Source: Symbiodinium natans
Lineage: Eukaryota > Sar > Dinophyceae > Suessiales > Symbiodiniaceae
Length of the DNA stretch: 64,000 nucleotides
Assembly: GCA_905221605.1 (NCBI GenBank)
Contig: CAJNDS010002568.1
Span: 664,913-728,912 of the forward strand
Reading direction: 5' to 3'
The notes beneath the pieces were generated by a model. The model was not told the DNA's origin. It worked only from the letters and a program-made list of their open reading frames with translations, and did not search any database. Positions 1-9,167 of the stretch are shown here, piece by piece; positions within the stretch are counted from its first letter, which is position 1; the number at the start of each line of letters is the position of its first letter. Position numbers and translations under genes: made by a program.

Positions 1-90
1 GGGTTTAGGGTTTAGGGTTTAGGGTTTAGGGTTTAGGGTTTAGGGTTTAGGGTTTAGGGTTTAGGGTTTAGGGTTTAGGGTTTAGGGTTT
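1..90 (+). repeat. TTTAGGG telomere-type array at the window start
   Basis: About 13 near-perfect TTTAGGG units with the G-rich strand on plus. A left chromosome end would show the C-rich strand on plus, so in this orientation the block is interstitial or inverted, not a terminal telomere. It is followed at once by unique DNA and by C-rich units. Confidence 0.9.
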
Positions 91-132
91 AACTCTACAG
101 GCATATGCCTATCCCTAAACCCCAAACCCTAA

Positions 133-245
133 ACTCTTTAAGGCCCCAAGTATTAACTATATCGGCACATGCCTGGCCTATCCCTAATCCCTAAACCCTA
201 AACTCTTTAAGGCCCAAAGTATTCACTATGCAGGCATATGGACCA
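133..245. repeat. Two-copy direct repeat of about 80 bp
   Basis: The string AACTCTTTAAGGCCC followed by AAGTATT.ACTAT and GGCA.ATG occurs twice in a row (about 133 and 207), each copy preceded by CCCTAAA units. It is intron-type spacer DNA, not coding. Confidence 0.6.
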
Positions 246-326
246 TCGCGATATTTATCTGGGCTTGAGCTCTCCGAGTCACCAAGATGCCCCTGACGGA
301 ACCCGAAAACCGCCCAATTTGAAACC

Positions 327-424
327 CTAAACCTTAAAGCCCTAAACCCTAAACCCTAAAACCCTAAACCCTAAACCCTAAACCCTAAACCCTAAACCCT
401 AAACCCTAAACCCTAAACCCTAAA
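327..424. repeat. CCCTAAA array
   Basis: Mostly perfect CCCTAAA units. It forms the C-rich left flank of the exon-like island at 489-552, which has a TTTAGGG block on its right. Confidence 0.85.
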
Positions 425-488
425 ACCCTCAACCCTAAAACCCTCAAGCCCGGACCCTGACTCCAATCAACTTTGGCTAAGCCCGGAG

Positions 489-552
489 AGACCCAAGCCG
501 GGCCCTCGATCGGCGAAGCACTGATTCCTAAACTCGCTGCTGCAGCACTTAG
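489..552 (+). CDS. Candidate exon, unidentified gene (plus)
   Basis: Open island preceded by GGAG and followed by the donor AG|GTTTAG, which is formed by the telomere-type repeat itself. Plus-strand reading: TQAGPSIGEALIPKLAAAAL. It may belong upstream of the exons at 795 and 974, but with this donor the phase does not match exon 795, so the link is unproven. The minus strand is also open (AASLGISASPIEG..). Confidence 0.3.
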
Positions 553-794
553 GTTTAGGGTTTAGGGTTTAGGGTTTAGGGCTGTCCACAAATTCACATA
601 TCTAGGATGGCCCCTGAACCCCTCTCAAAGAAAAAATATACGTAGATATCGTCTAAATATGATCCTCTCAAACCCAAGAAGGGAAGTATAAAACATCCCC
701 AAGGGCCTACCTACTCGTAGCTGATGAACGCTGGGAATCCTAAACCCTAAACCCTAAACCCTAAACCCCAAAACCTTCGGGTTCTGGCTGCTAG

Positions 795-877
795 GGCCCC
801 GGGGCCTTCGACTGGGTGGGGCGGCTTTGCAGGGAAGCACAGGGCTTCCAGGAGTCTAGCGCCTCTGGGACTCAGGG
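795..877 (+). CDS. Penultimate exon of an unidentified plus-strand gene
   Basis: Acceptor GCTGCTAG at 794. Reads GPGAFDWVGRLCREAQG then FQESSASGTQ with strongly G/C third positions. Donor GG|GTTTAG at 878 comes from the heptamer array. The two leftover bases combine with the first base of the 974 exon to keep frame. Family not recognised. The left flank is CCCTAAA and the right flank TTTAGGG. A minus-strand reading is also open, so the strand rests on the good join to the next exon. Confidence 0.5.
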
Positions 878-973
878 GTTTAGGGTTTAGGGTTTAGGGT
901 TGAGGGTTTAGGGTTTAGGGTTTAGGGGTTTAGGGGTTTAGGGTTTAGGGTCTAGGGTGTAGAGTTCCAACAG

Positions 974-1061
974 GGCCCCCGGCCCAGCGCCATCAAGTCT
1001 TGCGAAGGACGAGGACGAGTGGGCGACGTCATTCATCCAAAGGACCCTGCCCTTCAGCTGA
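974..1061 (+). CDS. Terminal exon of an unidentified plus-strand gene
   Basis: Acceptor TTCCAACAG at 973. After one base that completes a glycine codon it reads APGPAPSSLAKDEDEWATSF then IQRTLPFS and stops at TGA 1059-1061. Together with 795-877 it gives a C-terminal peptide of about 57 residues joined by a 96-bp intron made almost entirely of TTTAGGG-like repeats. No family recognised; the acidic DEDEW run is the only feature. Confidence 0.5.
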
Positions 1062-1533
1062 GGCTACTATGTTCTAAGGTGGCAGAGGATATCTGTCAAA
1101 CCCTATAAGCTCTCCAAAAAACCCAAAACTAAAGGAGTGAACGGTTGCCTCCAATTGCCACTTCCATGCCTCTGCATGCTACAAGCTCCGACAGGATCTC
1201 TATACCAGCTCCCGTTTGCTTCAAGCCCTAATCCCTAAACCCTAAACTTGGGTAGGTTTGGGGGGGGGGCCCTATAAAAGTAAATGTTTATGGCTTTATA
1301 AGGATTATCTAGGGGATTAAGGGCCACATACGTTAACAATTTATGTTCAAGCCCACCCCTCTTGTAAAACCCAGAGCCTCACACCACTCATCTCAACTAC
1401 GGTGCCAGTGGCTTCGCGACATGAACATCTGCGTCACGAAACTACTCGCCTTGCTATTGCTAAAATTCTGACTAGCATGGCCATCAGTACGGCTAGTACG
1501 TTTTACTACTGTTACTAGTCAATACTCGAAATA

Positions 1534-1648
1534 CTAGACCCAAGAGTAACCCTGGGAAGAAACAGGGTGCCCGTTTTGGTTGAAAGGGGCTCATAAGTGA
1601 ACCGAAGCCCGAAGAAAAGGAGAAACAAGGGCCTACTCTGGGTCCTAG
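1534..1648. mobile_element. TIR element, family 'CTAGACCC..GAGTA' (copy 1)
   Basis: Begins CTAGACCCAAGAGTAACC and ends GGCCTACTCTGGGTCCTAG, an imperfect terminal inverted repeat. The interior has GGGTGCCCGTTTTGGTTGAAAG and a purine-rich stretch before the right end. Related copies lie at 14719-14819, 31519-31632 and 54347-54512. No transposase; the size (about 115 bp) fits a non-autonomous element. Confidence 0.6.
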
Positions 1649-1652
1649 AATC

Positions 1653-1824
1653 CCTAAACCCTAAACCCTAAACCCTAAACCCGAAGCCTTAAGGCCTCTG
1701 GGTCCTAGCCCTAAACCCCAGAGCCGATACCCAAATCCCAAAACCCGAAACCGTGAACCCTAAACCCCTAAACCCTAAACCCTAAACCCTAAGCCCTAAA
1801 CCCTAAACCCTAAACCCTAAACAA
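1653..1824. repeat. Degenerate CCCTAAA array
   Basis: CCCTAAA units mixed with CCCAAA, CCGAAGCC and CCCTAAG variants. It also carries a second fragment (GGCCTCTGGGTCCTAG) of the TIR element end seen at 1648. Confidence 0.75.
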
Positions 1825-2200
1825 AGGGGGAAAAAGGGCCTACCCTTGGTCTTTATAAACTCTAGCTCTATCAATATGAACAGCAGGTGCAGCGCAGGGT
1901 GTGAGGTTTGGGCTTCTGGCATCTGCGGGTTCTTAGGGTGCGTGGCCCTGTGGACCTGTGAGCCCAAAGGGTTTAGGGTTTAGGGCTTAGGGTTTATGGT
2001 TTAGGGTTTAGGGTTTAGGGGCTGTTATGTAAAGTTCAAAGACCTTAAGCAAATACTACAAATGCCCTAAACCCTAAACCCTAAACCTACTATATAGGCG
2101 CATGGACCCTTTCAAGGCAGGGGAGTCGCGGTAGGGAGTAGAAAGGGTGTGATTGCTTTGGCTCGGGAGAGAGAATGAGATTCAAGTAAACTGCACAGAG

Positions 2201-2251
2201 ACACCGCATTCCGTGCAAGATATATCTCAAGAAGCGGCGAACATTCTGCAA
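2201..2251 (+). CDS. Candidate exon, unidentified
   Basis: After acceptor TGCACAGAG the plus strand reads TPHSVQDISQEAANILQ. The minus strand is open as well (NVRRFLRYILHGMRCLCA, with a TTGCAG acceptor). No family recognised; strand weakly supported. Confidence 0.25.
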
Positions 2252-2338
2252 TGTGAACCCTAACCAAACCCTAAACCCTAAACCCGAAACCCTAAACCCT
2301 AAACCCTAAACCCGAAACCCTAAACCTGAAGGTTGCAG

Positions 2339-2423
2339 ATCGCGGGCTGCGTGTGTGATGTTTGGAGTAGTGAATTCTGCTTGCTGTCAGGCGGACACGC
2401 CTCCCTCGAAAGTCTGAAGCGGG
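2339..2423 (+). CDS. Candidate exon, unidentified (plus)
   Basis: Acceptor GGTTGCAG at 2338 and donor G|GTTAGG at 2424. Reads 28 codons, IAGCVCDVWSSEFC then LLSGGHASLESLKR. The C-rich array lies on the left and the G-rich on the right, the usual exon-island arrangement. No family recognised. Confidence 0.35.
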
Positions 2424-2723
2424 GTTAGGGTTTACGGTTTAGGGTTTAGGGTTTAGGGTTGAGGGTTTAGGGTTTAGGGTTGAGGATCATGAGAATCCAG
2501 AAGAGTCCAGTCCCGCTCAATACAAAAACATGCCCCAGCTATGGTTTAAGGGCATTTTTCCTCAAGCATGGGGAACTGAAGTTTTTTCATCATGGAGCTG
2601 TATCCCGAAACCCTAAACCTAAACCCAAATCCTAAACCCTAAACCCTAAACCCTAAACCCTACACCCTACACCCTACACCCTACGTACACCCGAAACCCT
2701 AAACCCTAAACCCTAAACCCTAC

Positions 2724-2779
2724 GTGCTGCGCAACCTGTCGGCCGCAGGAAAGAGGGCATGGACAGGTTGGGCTTGGGC
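2724..2779 (-). CDS. Candidate exon, unidentified (minus)
   Basis: Minus strand: acceptor ..ATAAG, reading PKPNLSMPSFLRPTGCAA, donor C|GTAGGG formed by the adjoining CCCTA repeat. The plus strand is open too (YVLRNLSAAGKRAWTG..) but lacks an AG acceptor next to it. Confidence 0.3.
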
Positions 2780-3129
2780 CTTATTCTTTTTCGGCAACAG
2801 AAATTCCCAAGCATATAATTAACCTAAACCCTGAAACCTAAACCGTCAACCCCAAACCCTAAAATTGTACTCTGTAGGTTCATGGACCCTTACGAAGCTT
2901 TTCGGTAAGATTCAAAGCGGATTCAAGACCATCTGACCACCTCCGAGCCTTACAGAACCTATAGACCTCGACCCTACGCCAAAAAAAAAACTCGGAACAT
3001 ATGCCCAACATGATCCTCTTTAAGCCTAAGCCCTAAACCCTAAACCCTAAACCCTAACCCCTAAACCCTGTACCCTGTACCTGCTCGAGCCTCCCTTTTT
3101 TCCGGAAGTCTAGCACTCCATCTGATTTC

Positions 3130-3175
3130 CGACGCCGCCAAAGCCGCCCAGACCTCCGCCACCGAAGCCACCCAT
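3130..3175 (-). CDS. FG exon, unit I (last)
   Basis: Minus strand, acceptor CCAGGCAG, reading MGGFGGGGLGGFGGVG. The GGFGG repeats are like FG nucleoporin linkers, though the motif is low-complexity. The downstream limit is uncertain; ATCAGATGG follows. Confidence 0.55.
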
Positions 3176-3981
3176 CTGCCTGGGGTGGGTTTAGAGCTTC
3201 GGGTTTCGGGTTTCGGGTTTAGGGTTTAGGGTTTCGGTGGAGGATTCTATGGCTTCAGGGCTTGGGAGTTTAGGATGTTTTAGGGTTTTATGCCTTTGGG
3301 TGTAGAACTGTAGAACTAGCTAGGTATACTTCCCCAACGACTTCTGGCCAGGACTCTCTGATCCACATCATTTCCCAATGTACTTGCCCTAAACCCTATA
3401 AACCCTAAACCCTGAAACCTGAACTCTGATCCCTGAACCCTACCAAACCCGACCCAGTTGCGGGTTAGGCTTGGGGCTGAGGATTCAGGGACCAACGGGT
3501 TGCTACTGCATCAAGGGGTAATAGGATTATAGGCTAGGGTGGTTTAGGGTTTAGGGCTATAAGGTTGTAGGGGGATGTGGACACAAGGTTCAGGGTTTAG
3601 GGTGTTTCGGGTTAGAGGGCTATAGGGCTGTAGGGTGAAAGGGTTTGGGGTTGAACCCTAAGCCCTAAACCCTATACCCTAAACCCTGAACCCTAAACCC
3701 TAAACCGGAAGTTAGGGGAGGCGGATTTAGCCCCGCAACAGTCTCTGGAGTCATTGAGTCAGTGAGTGATTGAGAAGAGGCCGTATGATGATCTTCAGTT
3801 GCAAAGGGGGATCATCCCAAGCCTAAACCCCGCAAGCCTTTAACCCTGGAACCTCAGGCCTAAAACTCTGAACCTCAAACCCTAAACCCTAAACCCTAAA
3901 CCCTAAACCCTAAACCCTAAACCCTAACCCCTAAACCCTAAACCCTAAACCCTAAACCCTAAACCCTAAATCACGTTGCAC

Positions 3982-4107
3982 CGGGCAGCATGGATGCTCC
4001 GAATCCACCACCCATGGGCGCGCCGCCCATGGGTGCGCCTCCCAGGGGTGCGCCGCCCATGGGTGCGCCGCCCATGGGTGCGCCACCCATGGGCGCGCCA
4101 AAGGCAC
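3982..4107 (-). CDS. FG exon with MGGAP repeats, unit I
   Basis: Acceptor GCTAAG, donor G|GTGCAACG. Reads FGAP then six MGGAP-type pentapeptides (one is LGGAP) and GGFGASMLPG. Flanked by CCCTAAA on the left and TTTAGGG on the right. The plus strand is also open as a PPMGAP repeat ending in a stop, a shadow of the same 15-bp periodicity. The minus frame is preferred because it carries FG dipeptides like the neighbouring exons. Confidence 0.6.
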
Positions 4108-4144
4108 CTTAGCAGAGAGCTCATGTAGGTAAAGCCGTATCAAG

Positions 4145-4268
4145 GTTTAGGGTTTAGGGTTTAGGGTTTAGGGTTTCGGGTTTAGGGTTTAGGGTTTAGG
4201 GTTTAGGGTTTAGGGTTTAGGGTTTAGGGTTTAGGGTTTAGGGTTTAGGGTTTCGGGCTTAGGGTTTA
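4145..4268 (+). repeat. TTTAGGG array
   Basis: About 17 units, nearly perfect, with two TTTCGGG variants. It is the 3' part (genomic right flank) of the island holding FG exon 3982-4107. Confidence 0.9.
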
Positions 4269-4314
4269 TGCTAACCCTAAACCCTAAGTCCTAAAGCCTA
4301 CACCCTAACCCTGG

Positions 4315-4515
4315 GCAGATGCTCAGCAGCCAGCTTAGCCTTCTGCCTGAGCCCCGAATGGCTGTAAAGGAAAGCAGGAGTCTTCCGACAGGAAGTGCCA
4401 TGCTCGGTTTGGCCGATCGCGTGGCGCGTGGCATATGTACGGCAGCCCAGGATCCAGTCCTCTCACCGGGATGATGGCCAGCGCTTTTGCTTCCCTGCGG
4501 GCTTTGCAGGCATTC
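4315..4515. CDS. Candidate exon island, strand undecided
   Basis: Long open island with no heptamers. Plus reads QMLSSQLSLLPEPRMAVKES.. to ..DPVLSPG and then a stop (52 codons). Minus reads ARNACKARREAKALAIIP followed by a donor-like GTGAGAGG. Both are protein-like and neither family is recognised, so no strand is asserted. Confidence 0.35.
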
Positions 4516-4556
4516 CTAGCCCTAAACCCTAAACCCTAAACCCTAAGTAGCTGTGC

Positions 4557-4655
4557 AACATGCAGATCGACAGCCCAGACCTGCAAGAGCCTCTGTCAAG
4601 GACACCCTCCGGCCACACGAAATGCCATGTGCTGGGAAATCGAAGCCCAGCTCTT
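4557..4655. CDS. Candidate exon island, strand undecided
   Basis: Minus: acceptor CCTAAG, LGFDFPAHGISCGRRVSL.., donor G|GTCTGG. Plus: acceptor ACATGCAG, IDSPDLQEPLSRTPSGHTK... Third-position G/C content is similar on both strands. The island lies between two FG-series exons, which weakly favours minus. Confidence 0.3.
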
Positions 4656-4662
4656 AGGAGCT

Positions 4663-4825
4663 TTAGGGTTTAGGGTTTAGGGTTTAGGGTTTAGGGTTTA
4701 GGGTTTAGGGTTTAGGGTTTAGGGTTTAGGGTTTAGGGTTTAGGGTGTAGGGTTTAGGGTTTAGGGTTTAGGGTTTAGGGTTTAGGGTTTAGGGTTTAGG
4801 GTTTAGGGTTTAGGGTTTAGGGTTA
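4663..4825 (+). repeat. TTTAGGG array
   Basis: About 23 nearly perfect units (one TGTAGGG). It is one of the cleaner arrays in the left part of the window. Confidence 0.92.
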
Positions 4826-5111
4826 ATCCCTTGTGCTACACATGAACTCGGGAAAGTCCTGCCGACCTTCGCAACACTAAACCCGCAAACCCCTGAACTC
4901 CCAACCCCACAGAACTCTACACCCTAAACCCTAAACCCTACAACCCTACAACCCTAAACCCTAAACCCTAAACCCTCCAAAGCCCCAAAGCCCTAATCCC
5001 TTCAGCCCCTACATCCCTAAACTAATATCCCTCAACCCCCAAAAGCCCCCTTAGGTTACCCTAAACCCTAAACCCTCAACCCCCCCAAAGCCCCCCTGAA
5101 TCCAACGCAAC

Positions 5112-5165
5112 CGACGGCCTCCAGCTCCTCCGGCCCGGATCTCTGGCTCAGGCTGGACCTTGTAC
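5112..5165 (-). CDS. Exon B (PEPEI exon), unit I
   Basis: Acceptor GCAAAG, then G and codons YKVQPEPEIRAGGAGGR, donor CG|GTTGCG. The QPEPEI core is shared with B copies at 14905, 26549 and 32925, which fixes the strand and frame. It follows exon C in transcript order. Confidence 0.7.
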
Positions 5166-5259
5166 CTTTGCAGGGTTTAGGGTTTAGGGTTTAGGGTTTA
5201 GGGTTTAGGGTTTAGGGTTTAGGGTTTAGGGTTTAGGGTTTAGGGTTTAGGGTTTAGTT

Positions 5260-5445
5260 GCCGGCAACGCAATCATGCAAAGGATGCCCTTTTTTTGGTT
5301 TAACAGGGTTGACAAGGGAACCGAAGTCCTAAACCCTAAGCCCTGAACCCTAAACCCTAAACCCTAAACCCTAAACCCTAAACCCTAAACCCTAACCCCC
5401 GAAGCATGAGAGAATGAGGGTGCCACTGGGTATCCTGGTTTGTGC
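5260..5445. mobile_element. TIR element related to 'TTGCCCAG..CTGGGCA' interrupted by heptamers
   Basis: The left part has ATGCCCTTTTTTTGGTTTAACAGGG and AAGGGAACC; after about 65 bp of CCCTAAA repeats the right part resumes as GAGGGTGCCACTGGGTATCCTGG. Compare intact copies at 38522-38626 and 52655-52770. A heptamer array appears to sit inside an older element. Confidence 0.45.
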
Positions 5446-5857
5446 GCAAGGAGCTTAGGGCCGGGTTTGGAAGGAATGTATTTAGGGGGGTGTATGAAGG
5501 CTAACAATTAAGGGTACAGAGGCATAAGGGCTTAGGACTTAGGATTTAAGGCAGGGGGGGGGAAGAGGCTTCAAGGGTTTGAAAGGGTGTACTCGGCTTG
5601 CTCAAAGTTAACAACACCTTATGCATTTGCATTACGATTGCATTTAGCATATTCAAAGAGTGATTGGGGTTTAAGGGGCTTAAGGGGTTTCAGGGGGTCT
5701 TAAGGGGTTTAAGGGGGTTTAAGGGGTTTGAGGGCTTTGGGGGCTTGTTGAAAGCTCCGAGGGGCTTGTTGCCCTAAACCCTAAACCCTAAACCCTAAAC
5801 CCTAAACCCCTAAACCCTAAACCCTAGACCCTAAACCCTATTGAAAGCTCCGAGGGG

Positions 5858-5930
5858 CTTGTTGCAGATCTTCAGGTACATGACGTGCTCCTGGCCGACG
5901 TATTTTGCCATCAGCGAGTCGATCTCATTC
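5858..5930 (-). CDS. Exon C (EIDxLM..YLKIC), unit I
   Basis: Acceptor CCCCTTAG; 73 nt; after one base completing the codon split with exon D it reads NEIDSLMAKYVGQ then EHVMYLKICNK. Conserved with the copies at 16222, 27566 and 33864. Joined to exon D it gives HNPSKLNEIDSLM, resembling a protist motif (aromatic..HNPxKV..ID.LL.KY.G.E..) that I recall only loosely. The donor on this copy is not obvious (CCCCTCGG follows). Confidence 0.75.
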
Positions 5931-6079
5931 CTAAGGGGCTCCGGGGCGTCGGTCAGAAAAAATCCCTGGGCTCATGCACCTTCCCTCACAGGGTTGAGGG
6001 TTTAGGGTTTAGGGTTTGGGGTTTGGGGTTCAGGGTTTAGGGTTTAGGGGTTTAGGGTTTAGGGTTTAGGGTTTAGGGG

Positions 6080-6205
6080 TCCATGGACCTATATAGGCCT
6101 ATATAGCATATACTTGGGGCATAAAGCCCATTATGTAGGAACCCCTTGAAGGCCCCTTGGTATATACGATATAGGTACATGGAGCCTTGGGGCTTGTAGG
6201 TTGCC
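6080..6205. mobile_element. TIR element, family 'GGTCCATG'
   Basis: Starts GGGTCCATGGACCTATATAGG and ends TATAGGTACATGGAGCC; the two ends are imperfect inverted copies. The AT-rich interior includes palindromic TATATAGGCCTATATA. A related longer copy is at 27022-27240. Confidence 0.5.
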
Positions 6206-6221
6206 CAAGAAAGAGTGAGAA

Positions 6222-6335
6222 GGGTTTAGGGTTTAGGGTTTAGGGTTTAGGGTTTAGGGTTTAGGGTTTAGGGTTTAGGGTTTAGGGTTTAGGGTTTAGG
6301 GTTTAGGGTTTAGGGTTTAGGGTTTAGGGTTTAGG
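6222..6335 (+). repeat. TTTAGGG array
   Basis: About 16 perfect units between the TIR element and the open island at 6340-6600. Confidence 0.92.
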
Positions 6336-6339
6336 GGCT

Positions 6340-6600
6340 GTCAGCGAGTTTTGGCACAGGTGGCAGAAGCATCAACTTTACGGGGGGGGGTGTGGGGCTG
6401 GGTTGGTGTCGAGGGAACAGGCTTAAGCGGAGCTCCAGAACGTCTTCGGAATATGTCAAGAAGAACCCCTACTGCACAAGCCCATGTCTCCTTGGGATAG
6501 AAGTACCCCGACCTCCCAAGAAGAAATCGCCTTACACCATCCCTAGGGTTTCCTATGGGGTGGGGAGGGGGGGGGGGGGGTTCCTTCCTTTCCACCTTTA
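6340..6600. other. Open unique island, coding status uncertain
   Basis: Both strands are open for about 70-84 codons; plus includes KRSSRTSSEYVKKNPYC and KKKSPYTIPRV, minus includes RDGVRRFLLGRSGYFYPKE. It carries G homopolymers (8 and about 14). No convincing splice pair or family was found. Confidence 0.25.
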
Positions 6601-6885
6601 AAACGCGGCTTCACCTAAACATTCTAACTCAGGAAATGAAGGGTTATGGGTTACAAAGCCCTTCATACGTCCTATGAGCCCTTAACCCTGCAGGCCCAAA
6701 ACCTCCATGAATCAACAACCCGAAACCCTAAACCCTAAACCCTAGTTGCTTGGGCTTGGGAGGTTGAGGAGGCTTGGGTTTGTTTGATGCGGCTAAGTGG
6801 AGCTGAAGAGTCAGCTTGCTGGGGTTGTGCCCCTAAACCCTGAACCCTGAACCCTGAACCCTAAACCCCAAAGAGCCGGAGCGTC

Positions 6886-6938
6886 AGCTTGCTGGGGTTG
6901 TGTTGCTGGTAGATCCGCATCATGCGCTCCCGGTAGGC
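6886..6938 (-). CDS. Exon D (HNPSK exon), unit I
   Basis: Acceptor GCGCGAG, 53 nt, reads AYRERMMRIYQQHNPSK plus two bases of the next codon; donor CT|GACGCT, a GA donor. All four D copies are exactly 53 nt with the same phases (0 in, 2 out), which matches the one-base start of exon C. Part of the FG/HNPSK module. Confidence 0.78.
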
Positions 6939-7108
6939 CTCGCGCTCTTGTCGAGGGCTTGAGGGAGCTTAGGGGGCTCACAGGGCTTCAAGCATGAGGC
7001 GAACCCTAAGCCCTAAGCAGGGCTTCAAAAATGAGGCAAACCCTCTCCCCTAAAACTAAAACCCTAAAAAGCCAGAAAAAGCCCTAAACCCTGAACCCTC
7101 AAAACCCT

Positions 7109-7254
7109 AAGTACCTCTGCATCTTTGATACGTCTTGGAAGTCAACAGATAACCCTCTCCCCTAAAACTAAATCCTAAACTGCCAGAAATTCTCCTAAAC
7201 CCTAAACACCCTAAGTACCTCTGCATCTTTGATACGTCTTGGAAGTCAAAAGAT
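7109..7254. repeat. 105-bp direct duplication overlapping an exon
   Basis: AAGTACCTCTGCATCTTTGA and the following CGTCTTGGAAGTCAA occur at 7109 and 7214. The right copy is the 3' part of the exon at 7219-7285; the left copy keeps the donor GTACTT but lacks the exon's 5' half. Confidence 0.75.
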
Positions 7255-7285
7255 AGCGGCCGAAGTGGGAACTCGCTCTCCCTCT
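7219..7285 (-). CDS. Candidate exon in unit I (ESEFPLRPLSFDFQDVSK)
   Basis: Acceptor CATGCAAG, donor AG|GTACTT, 67 nt, reading RESEFPLRPLSFDFQDVSKM then Q. It sits between E and D. Its 3' phase does not directly match the D acceptor, so an intervening exon or another splice choice is needed. Seen only here among the four units. Confidence 0.45.
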
Positions 7286-7509
7286 CTTGCATGACGGGCT
7301 TGGGATTGAGGGTTTAGGGTTTTGGGGTCTTGGGGTCTTAGGGTCTTAGGGTCTTAGGGTCTTAGGCTTAGGGTTTTAGGGTTCTAGGGTTCGAGGGTTT
7401 AGGGATTAGGGGTTTAGGTTTCGGGGTCTATTGCTTAACCCCTCGCACTAAGCTTAACCCCAAAACTTGCCCTAAACCTGAAACACCCGAAACTCTTTGG
7501 GGCAGCTGC

Positions 7510-7559
7510 CTGCTTGACGTCCATGGCCCCGCCAGCTGCAGCTTGTGAGAAGAGGCCAC
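7510..7559 (-). CDS. Exon E (VKQ exon), unit I
   Basis: Acceptor TTGAAAG, then two bases and GLFSQAAAGGAMDVKQ, donor GCAGCT. The exit sequence (AAG/CTG) CAG|GC is shared with E copies at 18912, 29300 and 35970. It is the first exon of the unit in transcript order and itself begins FG-like. Confidence 0.65.
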
Positions 7560-7599
7560 CTTTCAAGGAAGTCACAAGCCTTAAGCCCTAAACCCCAAA

Positions 7600-7700
7600 C
7601 TCTGAAGCCTAAAGCGTAAATCCTAAAGCCTAAAGCCTAAAGCCTAAAGCCTCAAGCCTAAAGCCTAAAGCCTCAAGCCTAAAGCCTAAAGCCTGAAATC
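7600..7700. repeat. AAGCCTA heptamer array
   Basis: Ten or so AAGCCTA/AAGCCTC units, a variant of the CCCTAAA theme. The same variant recurs at 63826-63872 near the other edge of the window. Confidence 0.8.
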
Positions 7701-8014
7701 CTAAAACCCTAAACCCGAACACCCAAACTCTGGAAATATCTGGCTTCCATACACACTCTATCTATCTATAAGGTTTCAGGGATCGGTTGAGGCTTTCAGG
7801 GCTTAGGGTTCGTTAAAGCATTAGGGTCCGAAATCTTTTTGGTGCCAGCGAACCCCAGTTGAACCTCGCAGTCGTGAGTCCCCAGTAGGTCAGTAGGGTT
7901 ACTCTGAGAAGCCAGTGTTAGGGGGTATAAGGAGGGACCACTAGAAGGGACCCTTGATCTGATTGCCCTATATGCACCCTTTCCTTGTTTTCTTGTTGCT
8001 TAAAGGGGTTTCCC

Positions 8015-8130
8015 TACACCCTACACCCTACACCCTACACCCTACACCCTACACCCTACACCCTACACCCTAAACCCTAAACCCTAAACCCTAAACCCTA
8101 AACCCTAAACCCTAAACCCTAAACCCTAAA
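8015..8130. repeat. CCCTACA to CCCTAAA composite array
   Basis: Nine CCCTACA units change abruptly into about nine CCCTAAA units, a junction of two homogenised heptamer variants. Confidence 0.88.
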
Positions 8131-8247
8131 AGGGAAGAAGGGTAGCACTGGGGGCATCCCAGGCTCTAGCGCCTCAAGTTGATGGCTTTCAATGGTCGAA
8201 GATGGCTGCAAGCCCTTCATTGCGGACAGGCCCGTGGGGGTTTAGGG

Positions 8248-8505
8248 TTTAGGGTTTAGGAGTTTGGAGTTTAGGGTTTAGGGTTTAGGGTTTAGGGTTT
8301 AGGGTTTAGGGTTTAGGGTTTAGGGTTTAGGGTTTAGGGTTTAGGGTTTAGGGTGTTTCGAGTTTAGGGTTTAAAATTTTGCAGGGCGGTTCAAGGGTTT
8401 TTTGGCCAGGGATTTCGAGGGTTTTCCTAAACCCTAAACCCTAAACCCTAAACCCTAAACCCTAAACCCTAAACCCTAAACCCTAAACCCTAAACCCTAA
8501 TCTAG
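8248..8505. repeat. TTTAGGG array facing a CCCTAAA array
   Basis: G-rich units at 8240-8375 and C-rich units at 8427-8500 face each other across about 50 bp, an inverted pair able to form a long hairpin. Confidence 0.88.
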
Positions 8506-8704
8506 AAGGGTTTCTAGGCTTCAGGGCTCATCGGGTTCGGGTCTGCAGGGCTGTAGGGCAAAACGGCTGAAGACTGTGGGACTCGGGCTGCTTGAAAGGC
8601 TTAAGGTTGAGGGGGTTCTAACCCTAAAACCTAAACCCTAAACCCTAAACCCTAAACCCTAAACCCTAAACCCTAAACCCTAAACCTGCAAGCCCCAATC
8701 GGCT

Positions 8705-8770
8705 GGGAGCCTGCGGCAGCACCCCCGAAGGGCGAGGCGGCAGCACCGCCACCCCCGAAGAGCCCTCCTC
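8705..8770 (-). CDS. FG exon, unit II
   Basis: Acceptor GGCTGGCAG, reading GGLFGGGGAAASPFGGAAA. Nearly the same peptide as FG exons at 10372, 10745, 12443 and 13876, so these are duplicated exons. CCCTAAA flank left, degenerate G-rich flank right. Confidence 0.65.
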
Positions 8771-9111
8771 CTGCCAGCCGCAAGCAGAGGGGCGCTTAGG
8801 GGGCTTAGGGTGTAGGCCCTAAACCCTAAACCCTGAACCCTAAACCCTACATAGCCCCTAGGTACCTTAATAAGAACCCCGAATATATGCCCCTATAAAA
8901 CAGAAACCCTACTTAAAGAGACCACCAACTCATATAAGGTTTAAGGATCAGGGTTTAAGGACGCTCCGAGTTTATGGGAGCCACAGGGTCCAAACCTCTG
9001 CCCTTGGGACCACATGAACCCCAAAGTTATGAATCCTAAAGTTGGGTCATATACCCTGTACTACTATAACTGATTATACGGCTTACCCTAAACCCTAGAC
9101 CTTTTAGGGCT

Positions 9112-9167
9112 GCCTGTGCTTGCCCCGGCGCCGAAGGGTGACGGCGACCCTCCACCACCGAAGACAC
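9112..9167 (-). CDS. FG exon, unit II
   Basis: Acceptor ACACCAG, reading VFGGGGSPSPFGAGASTG. Same family as the 8705 exon but more diverged. Confidence 0.6.

Larger units (their letters stand above)
3130..7559 (-). other. Unit I of a four-fold exon series (E-D-C-B-FG)
   Basis: In transcript order (right to left): exon E at 7510-7559, an extra exon at 7219-7285, D at 6886-6938, C at 5858-5930, B at 5112-5165, then FG exons at 3982-4107 and 3130-3175. The same order occurs in units II-IV. The encoded product combines an HNPSK/EIDxLM/YLKIC module with glycine-rich FG tracts, which suggests a nucleoporin-like protein. Whether each unit is a separate gene or part of one giant gene cannot be decided from the sequence, because no clear start or stop was found between units. 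Confidence 0.65.

Noticed and set aside
1-90. Chromosome end (true telomere) at the window start
   Set aside because: The plus strand is G-rich here; at a left end it should be C-rich. Similar arrays in both orientations occur throughout, so it is treated as interstitial.
3952-4143. Minus ORF with AHPWAAHPW repeats
   Set aside because: Wrong frame of the FG/MGGAP exon; the frame with FG dipeptides matches its neighbours.
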